From: CAYSPT01 sp964432985
GTDB lineage: Bacteria > Muiribacteriota > CAYSPT01
DNA: 64,000 nucleotides
Assembly: GCA_964432985.1 (NCBI GenBank)
Contig: CAYSPT010000024.1
Coordinates: 1-64,000 of the forward strand
Reading direction: 5' to 3'
Position numbers and translations under genes: made by a program. Shown in pieces: positions 60,601 to 64,000 of this stretch. How positions within the stretch are numbered: position 1 is the stretch's first letter; each line of letters begins with the position of its first letter. The notes under the pieces were generated by a model that searched no databases, was not told where the DNA came from, and worked only from the letters and a program-made list of their open reading frames with translations.

Positions 60601-61619
60601 CCGGCCCGTTCAAGGTGAGGTTCGAATACATCGAGAACGATGGGGTCAACCAGTATTCCTACACCGGCACACCGGTCCTCATATCAGAGGCCAACGTTCC
60701 CAATGTGGGAGCGAGGGACATGATCGAGGTAGCTGTGGTCTGGTACACGAACTCGGGTTTAATGTCCAATTTTGTCCCCGGCAGCAATAAATACTATCGC
60801 TTCGTCGTCACCGTCGACCCCGACAACTGGGTTGATGAAATCCATGAAAAGGATGCCGTAGCCACGGTCAACGGCGCGCAATATACCCACTGCAACAACG
60901 TCGGTTACTGGCCCTGGGGGAGCGGGGTCATGGTGTACTCAGGGACGCCGCTGCAGGCGGGCGGCGAAACCAGCGATCCCGACATCAGCCTGGAAGATGA
61001 TTCCCTGGCCATCGAGGTGTCAGACGGCGACATGGCGACGGAAGACCCGGTGGTGCTTGGTGGAAATACTTACACTTTGCGGGCGAGGATAGCATCCAAC
61101 CGGGTCTTTGAACATAACCGGTTCGTCTCATTCTACAACGGTGATCCGAACCAGGGTGGCGAACTTATCTCCGCGGAGACGCTTCACGGCCTCTATGTCG
61201 GGGACACGGATGTGATGGTCGAGTGGACGCCGCCGGCGGAAGGGGCCTACGATATCCACGTGGAGGTTACCGAGGATGTCACCGAGACGGATATCTCGAA
61301 CAACTCCGATGCTCTTATAGTATACGTAGGCTATCCCGAAGAAAGCAGTCCCAAATGCTTTATTGCCGCCGCCTGCTACGGCACTCCGGAGGCGGACGAT
61401 GTCCGGGTCCTGCGCCGGTTCCGTGACCGCCATCTGCTGAACAATCCTTTGGGCCAAGCCCTGGTGGAGATCTATTACCGCTACAGTCCGCCCATTGCCG
61501 ACACCATCAGGCAGGACGGTTTTCTCAAATGCCTGGTGCGGACAGGGTTACAACCAGTAGTCTCGTTAGCGGAAGAGTTTGATACGCCCGGTTTTACTTC
61601 ACCCGGTGATGAAAGATAA
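57666..61619 (+). CDS. Large secreted multidomain protein (FG-GAP, CARDB-like, CFIA C-terminal motif)
   Basis: 1317 residues with a Sec signal peptide (to about residue 27, VTAA). FG-GAP/integrin-like calcium repeats occur in the first third (VAVGDLDGY-type, GNFCGDGKMEIAVAYP, DFDGDGFDEIALHVGD at about 314) and an Asp-rich calcium motif at about 469 (DNDNDGKVDEDP, INNDGDAQTDEDP). The middle (about 600-850) has two Ser/Gly/Asn-rich alternating-residue stretches (GGSHSFGATASAGGGFLG, SVSASVNFFASVSTDTHYN) that could be membrane-inserting beta hairpins, though this is inference. CARDB-like Ig domains follow (about 985-1090, 1140-1225). A CFIAAACYG...VLRRFRDRHL motif ends the protein, seen at the C-termini of many secreted proteins. 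Confidence 0.8.
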   Translation: MSKTATLTLGIVLLACFIIPGQRVTAADNQQNVAPGTVNPMTPSRATLFGDDEVIFYATRPAAVPGEIEGVPLNPAGTALTAWTEGARGIYYDSEFAERDGDVDWLSTYIPTAITMAKGHLSSTVVNQPILPEDLVFAFYKSNGQVKTVKGANERTVVFPSSPPNINNMYELFYDVKMAVGDLDGYPVLVGDKQIYRDEIVVVHSGSVVDYETRVVTVTVLDHDLNVLATENITARMNDWTGTSVTVGNFCGDGKMEIAVAYPMKSDWERGIYLENDIHLALYTFSRDASGSRLEKKHSLATNKDSAPILEPGDFDGDGFDEIALHVGDIVVYSATSGFQLVKNGAEIVSGGNDMAAGLFLFDPATNHGFNRRQLAVTATANIGGRSVPHLKIYGFNSDLSQIQLGGELTVDPGSITFYQGLAAGNFVGNQDLTDKPSPTMDLALLVNTMDNNTHFFCIDVAPFAPIDNDNDGKVDEDPVDGINNDGDAQTDEDPAETATYTLSQKYYQNFGPIIGASQWGSAPLPIVAYDASGDSIRLLEDEAAHISLKNVIIPEYIIEEPPKHIDILPDDPNNPAGTWSVVNISKDSKFYVEFRDSQGVVFSNSIKDTSSVNTGGSHSFGATASAGGGFLGIFSFNASVGTENKWTRDYNVNQSSLEKDYQTKTISFSGQTNSDDFIKYSERAIDIWRYPILGQKVTLSTPDDGYGFLEIVLPARYRRHEKAGSSLDWYQPRHEPGNILSYPKYAGGIPDDVGSFFVNGQEVNNVMNVVTTVGVDGNSKIQDISWSNESGNEQEKTYNTTLGHSSDINTSVSASVNFFASVSTDTHYNTNFHDSNSWGRSTICAHTQTSSHGIKINVPVPRGTLHAYEFTPFVYVTTAGALKVKHYADPDLTVNWWTQQYGLKPDPALNLPKKYTISGGNFVPQTDLTQRAQMKGCFLRATAVNPVTGLKDIHNAAIKHGENVELVARIYNYSLVASGPFKVRFEYIENDGVNQYSYTGTPVLISEANVPNVGARDMIEVAVVWYTNSGLMSNFVPGSNKYYRFVVTVDPDNWVDEIHEKDAVATVNGAQYTHCNNVGYWPWGSGVMVYSGTPLQAGGETSDPDISLEDDSLAIEVSDGDMATEDPVVLGGNTYTLRARIASNRVFEHNRFVSFYNGDPNQGGELISAETLHGLYVGDTDVMVEWTPPAEGAYDIHVEVTEDVTETDISNNSDALIVYVGYPEESSPKCFIAAACYGTPEADDVRVLRRFRDRHLLNNPLGQALVEIYYRYSPPIADTIRQDGFLKCLVRTGLQPVVSLAEEFDTPGFTSPGDER

Positions 61620-61631
61620 GGAGGCAGGACC

Positions 61632-63176
61632 ATGAAATCAATAAAAATAACCATTATCGGTTTGACCGCGTGTGTGCTCATGATCGCCCCGGTCTGGGCC
61701 GCAGGATTCAAAGACGTGTCTTCGAGTCATTGGGCGGAGGAGTCCGTGGAGAAACTTGCTGATAAAAAGATCATGCTGGGCTATCCTGACGGGAGCTTCA
61801 GGGGGGACACATCCGTCAGCAGGTATGACCTGGCGGCCGCCATCTCCCGGGTATTGGAATCCATGGCGGGACCGGCCGGGATCGGGCTGCCGGGTGATAC
61901 CGGGCTGTTGGCCGAATTGTTATCCGGAAGTCTCGCTTCGGACACTATCAAGCTGCGGGAGAAAACAGCTGAACTGGAAACGGAGTTTTTGGATGCCAGG
62001 GAGGCGGTTGAACGGCTGCAAGACCGAGAGTTGAGCGAGGCTGCTGACGGCTTCGGCAAGATAACAATAACCGGCGATATCTGGATCATGATAGACACCC
62101 TTACCTTTGATAATGATTTAGCTCCCGATGATATCGGCACACTGCATCGGATAGGCCTCAACTTCTCCGCCCCGGTGGATGAAAACATCTCCACTTCGTT
62201 CAGGCTGGTCAACAACGAGCACGGTGATCTCTACGGTGCCGGTTCCGCCAGCGATTATTTAAGCGGGCAGGTGCTGGGAGGCGGGACACCGCTGGCCGGA
62301 AGCGATCTCGAAATAGAACTGGCTTACATCGACGTGCGGCAGTTTTTCAGACTAGGTGATCTCTCTCTGGGACGCCGGAATCTGGCGCTTGGACATAGCC
62401 AGGTGCTCGACGACAAGATCGACGGAATCATTTTCAAGAAAACGGTTGACCGGATCGATCTCACCCTGGCCGGGGCCGATTCCCCGGGAGCGCAAGCGGA
62501 GAACGGATTCGATTTGAATATCATCAGTGTTAATTACGGTTTCGGTGATCACAGCGCCGAAATCTATTACCTGATCAGCTCCACCGTCGGTGCGGTTCCC
62601 GCCGATCAAACCATAGGGGGAATCAGTCTGGACGGCCGGATTACCGAGAAGATTGATTACCTGTTCGAATTGAACCGATTTGACCGGAGCGTGGCGGGGC
62701 TAACTGCTGGCAATCTCTGGCTGACCGGTCTGTCGTGTGATCTGGACGGTAATACGTCAGTATCTATGACCTATGGCGAAGGTGACGATGAGTTCCAGCC
62801 GATTTCCATCTACTATTATCAACGGTTTAATGACATGTTCGGGCGCTTGCCGGCCACCGGTGGTGCTGATGGCGCAGCCACCGGAAGTCTGCGGGGCGTC
62901 AAGGATTTTCTGGTTAAGCTCGATCACGACCTCGGAAAAGAGACTGACGGATACCTAATCTATGAGACAGCTACCACCAATGACACCGATGGGCTCAGTT
63001 CCAATAATTCTCCTGATTACACCCGGATGACTCTGGGGCTCGATTACCAGTACCGGCCGAACACTGTTTTCGGCGTGCGTTTTGACCAGGTTGACTATGA
63101 CGATGACACCGTAGGTGCGGCTGCCAACACCGGCAGCTGGCACCGGTTCCGGATCGAGGCCACGATGAAGTTTTGA
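61632..63176 (+). CDS. SLH-domain outer-membrane porin
   Basis: 514 residues: Sec signal peptide (to VWAA, about 24), one SLH domain at 25-70 (FKDVSSSHWAEESVEKLADKKIMLGYPDGSFRGDTSVSRYDLAAAISRVLESM), a short coiled coil (about 100-135), then a beta barrel ending with aromatic Phe (FRIEATMKF). SLH binds pyruvylated or polyamine-modified peptidoglycan, so the porin tethers outer membrane to wall. This plan is known from Negativicutes, cyanobacteria and Deinococcus-Thermus relatives. GGAGG is the ribosome site, and the gene follows the secreted protein by 12 bases, so the two are probably co-transcribed. Confidence 0.9.
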   Translation: MKSIKITIIGLTACVLMIAPVWAAGFKDVSSSHWAEESVEKLADKKIMLGYPDGSFRGDTSVSRYDLAAAISRVLESMAGPAGIGLPGDTGLLAELLSGSLASDTIKLREKTAELETEFLDAREAVERLQDRELSEAADGFGKITITGDIWIMIDTLTFDNDLAPDDIGTLHRIGLNFSAPVDENISTSFRLVNNEHGDLYGAGSASDYLSGQVLGGGTPLAGSDLEIELAYIDVRQFFRLGDLSLGRRNLALGHSQVLDDKIDGIIFKKTVDRIDLTLAGADSPGAQAENGFDLNIISVNYGFGDHSAEIYYLISSTVGAVPADQTIGGISLDGRITEKIDYLFELNRFDRSVAGLTAGNLWLTGLSCDLDGNTSVSMTYGEGDDEFQPISIYYYQRFNDMFGRLPATGGADGAATGSLRGVKDFLVKLDHDLGKETDGYLIYETATTNDTDGLSSNNSPDYTRMTLGLDYQYRPNTVFGVRFDQVDYDDDTVGAAANTGSWHRFRIEATMKF

Positions 63177-63201
63177 TCCTATCTCTGGCGGGATCAAAAC
63201 T
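63169..63201 (+). terminator. Hairpin at the end of the SLH-porin gene
   Basis: Perfect 11-bp stem (AGTTTTGATCC at 63169-63179 with GGATCAAAACT at 63191-63201, 11-base loop) overlapping the stop codon. No clear U-run follows, so it is a probable terminator or mRNA-stability hairpin. Confidence 0.55.
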
Positions 63202-63253
63202 CCTTCATTCCATGCAATCTGCTTGGCACTTCCTCCGACAGTTCCCGCACAAA

Positions 63254-63278
63254 AGTTCGAGTCCAGTTCAGGGATGCG
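63254..63278 (+). repeat. Dispersed intergenic repeat family B, copy 2
   Basis: AGTTCGAGTCCAGTTC followed by AGGGATGCG; one mismatch to the copy at 56765-56789. Confidence 0.8.
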
Positions 63279-63404
63279 TTCTTTTTGTCTATTCTGCCAA
63301 AAGCCTTGTCAATACTGGGTTATGCTCGGTTCGAAAGGGAATTGGTATCTACTAGTAATTTACCATCAAAATGAGGATAGATCAGTAAGCATAGGTGATT
63401 TCAG

Positions 63405-63420
63405 AGTTCGAGTCTAGTTT
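63405..63420 (+). repeat. Dispersed intergenic repeat family B, partial copy 3
   Basis: AGTTCGAGTCTAGTTT, matching the first 16 bases of family B with two changes. Confidence 0.5.
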
Positions 63421-63834
63421 GGACAATTGGTGGTTTGTCAATGATAATTAAGCTGTGTCAAAACTTTATAATCTAATGTTGAAGCGAGACATTTATTATT
63501 AGCTGAGTTTTGAGAACGAGAAAGTAAGGAATTTCATAATCGTTCCAGGTCAAGCGAGGCTTGGCTCAATAACCATCGTTTGTGGGATTGCTTGTATCTC
63601 ATGCAGGGGGGTAACGTGATGAGGGACATCGCGCACTGCTGGTCTCCGCTGTTTCCCCGGAAACCATTACAGGTATTGCTACGTTTATAGTTACAAATCC
63701 GGGTTACAATACCGCACCTGGTCTCTAACCGTTTTGGGAAACAGGCCGGTGGATGGTTCGAAATGTCTTGAATTATAAACCGCGTTACGGTAGTATACAA
63801 TACTATTCCGTTAAGATTCTAAAGGAGGCTCCTC

Positions 63835-64000
63835 ATGCTCAAATTCGGTCGTCGCAACGTGGGCATGCTCAGCCTGTTGCTCTTGGCTGTATTAGCTCCG
63901 GGTTTCGTACTCGCCGGCGAGACAGTCATGTGCCTTGGCGAGGATGGATCAGTATCCCTGGAGTTATCCTTTGATGATGACTGCCGGTCCGGTTCTGCAT
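63835..64000 (+). CDS. Secreted protein, truncated by the window end
   Basis: ATG at 63835 with AAAGGAGG seven bases upstream. It begins with a basic N-region and hydrophobic core (MLKFGRRNVGMLSLLLLAVL) ending FVLAG, a Sec signal peptide, then ETVMCLGEDGSVSLELSFDDDCRSGSA. The remainder lies beyond the window. No family is recognised. Two cysteines early in the mature part may form a disulphide. Confidence 0.75.
   Translation, partial: MLKFGRRNVGMLSLLLLAVLAPGFVLAGETVMCLGEDGSVSLELSFDDDCRSGSA

Larger units (their letters stand above)
63177..63834. other. 658-base AT-rich intergenic region
   Basis: No supported gene. It contains the hairpin above, two copies of repeat family B (63254-63278 and a partial one at 63405-63420), and lower GC than the genes. 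The ORFs in it lack ribosome sites. Confidence 0.6.

Overview
The window is one scaffold piece from a GC-rich, flagellated, Gram-negative-type (diderm) bacterium. It is probably a metagenome assembly, since three gaps of exactly 100 N interrupt it. The chromosomal gene order topA-trmFO-xerC-hslV-hslU-flgB-flgC-fliE-fliF-fliG-fliH-fliI-fliJ resembles the Bacillus/Clostridia order (without codY). However, an S-layer-homology (SLH) porin ending in an aromatic residue, several lipoproteins and a CFIA-type C-terminal motif point to a diderm. I cannot name the phylum; an uncultivated deep-branching diderm lineage is my best guess.

Left half (1-32135, nearly all on the minus strand, so transcribed right to left): dapA; the c-di-AMP synthase cdaA with its regulator cdaR; a HEAT-repeat protein; dprA; topA; trmFO; xerC; hslV-hslU; then a long flagellar basal-body/hook/stator run (flgB, flgC, fliE, fliF, fliG, fliH, fliI, fliJ, a MotE/YlxF-like protein, fliK, flgD, flgE, flbD, motA, motB); then a family 2 glycosyltransferase and recG. 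recG loses its C-terminal motifs at the window edge, where the sequence looks chimeric.

Middle (32368-42518, plus strand except the last gene): three large polytopic membrane proteins, two of GT-C-like plan and one TMTC-like with C-terminal TPRs, alternate with two cysteine-rich U32-type proteins and a GT2 glycosyltransferase. This looks like a lipid-linked glycan or surface-modification locus and is the best candidate here for an undescribed system. A convergent DHH/DHHA1 phosphoesterase closes it.

Right half (43387-64000): an exported and signalling region. It holds a YVTN beta-propeller lipoprotein, a 1949-residue lipoprotein built of phage-tail-fibre-like VGIGT repeats, a zinc-ribbon/pseudopilin hybrid, a coiled-coil lipoprotein, a membrane class III nucleotide cyclase with a duplicated sensor domain, a CPBP protease, an IS200/IS605 element, a 1317-residue secreted protein, the SLH porin, and a truncated secreted protein at the edge.

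A theme across the window is short tandem duplication. There are 18-bp repeat arrays inside or next to recG, xerC, cdaA and fliH/fliI, duplicated 3' gene ends at fliI (59 bp) and xerC (19 bp), a 43-bp repeat at motA/motB, and a 21-bp repeat at a glycosyltransferase start. Two of the three assembly gaps lie inside such repeats. Two families of dispersed intergenic repeats are also present. Gene starts were adjusted by ribosome-binding sites and by 4-base GTGA/TTGA overlaps where the sequence allowed.
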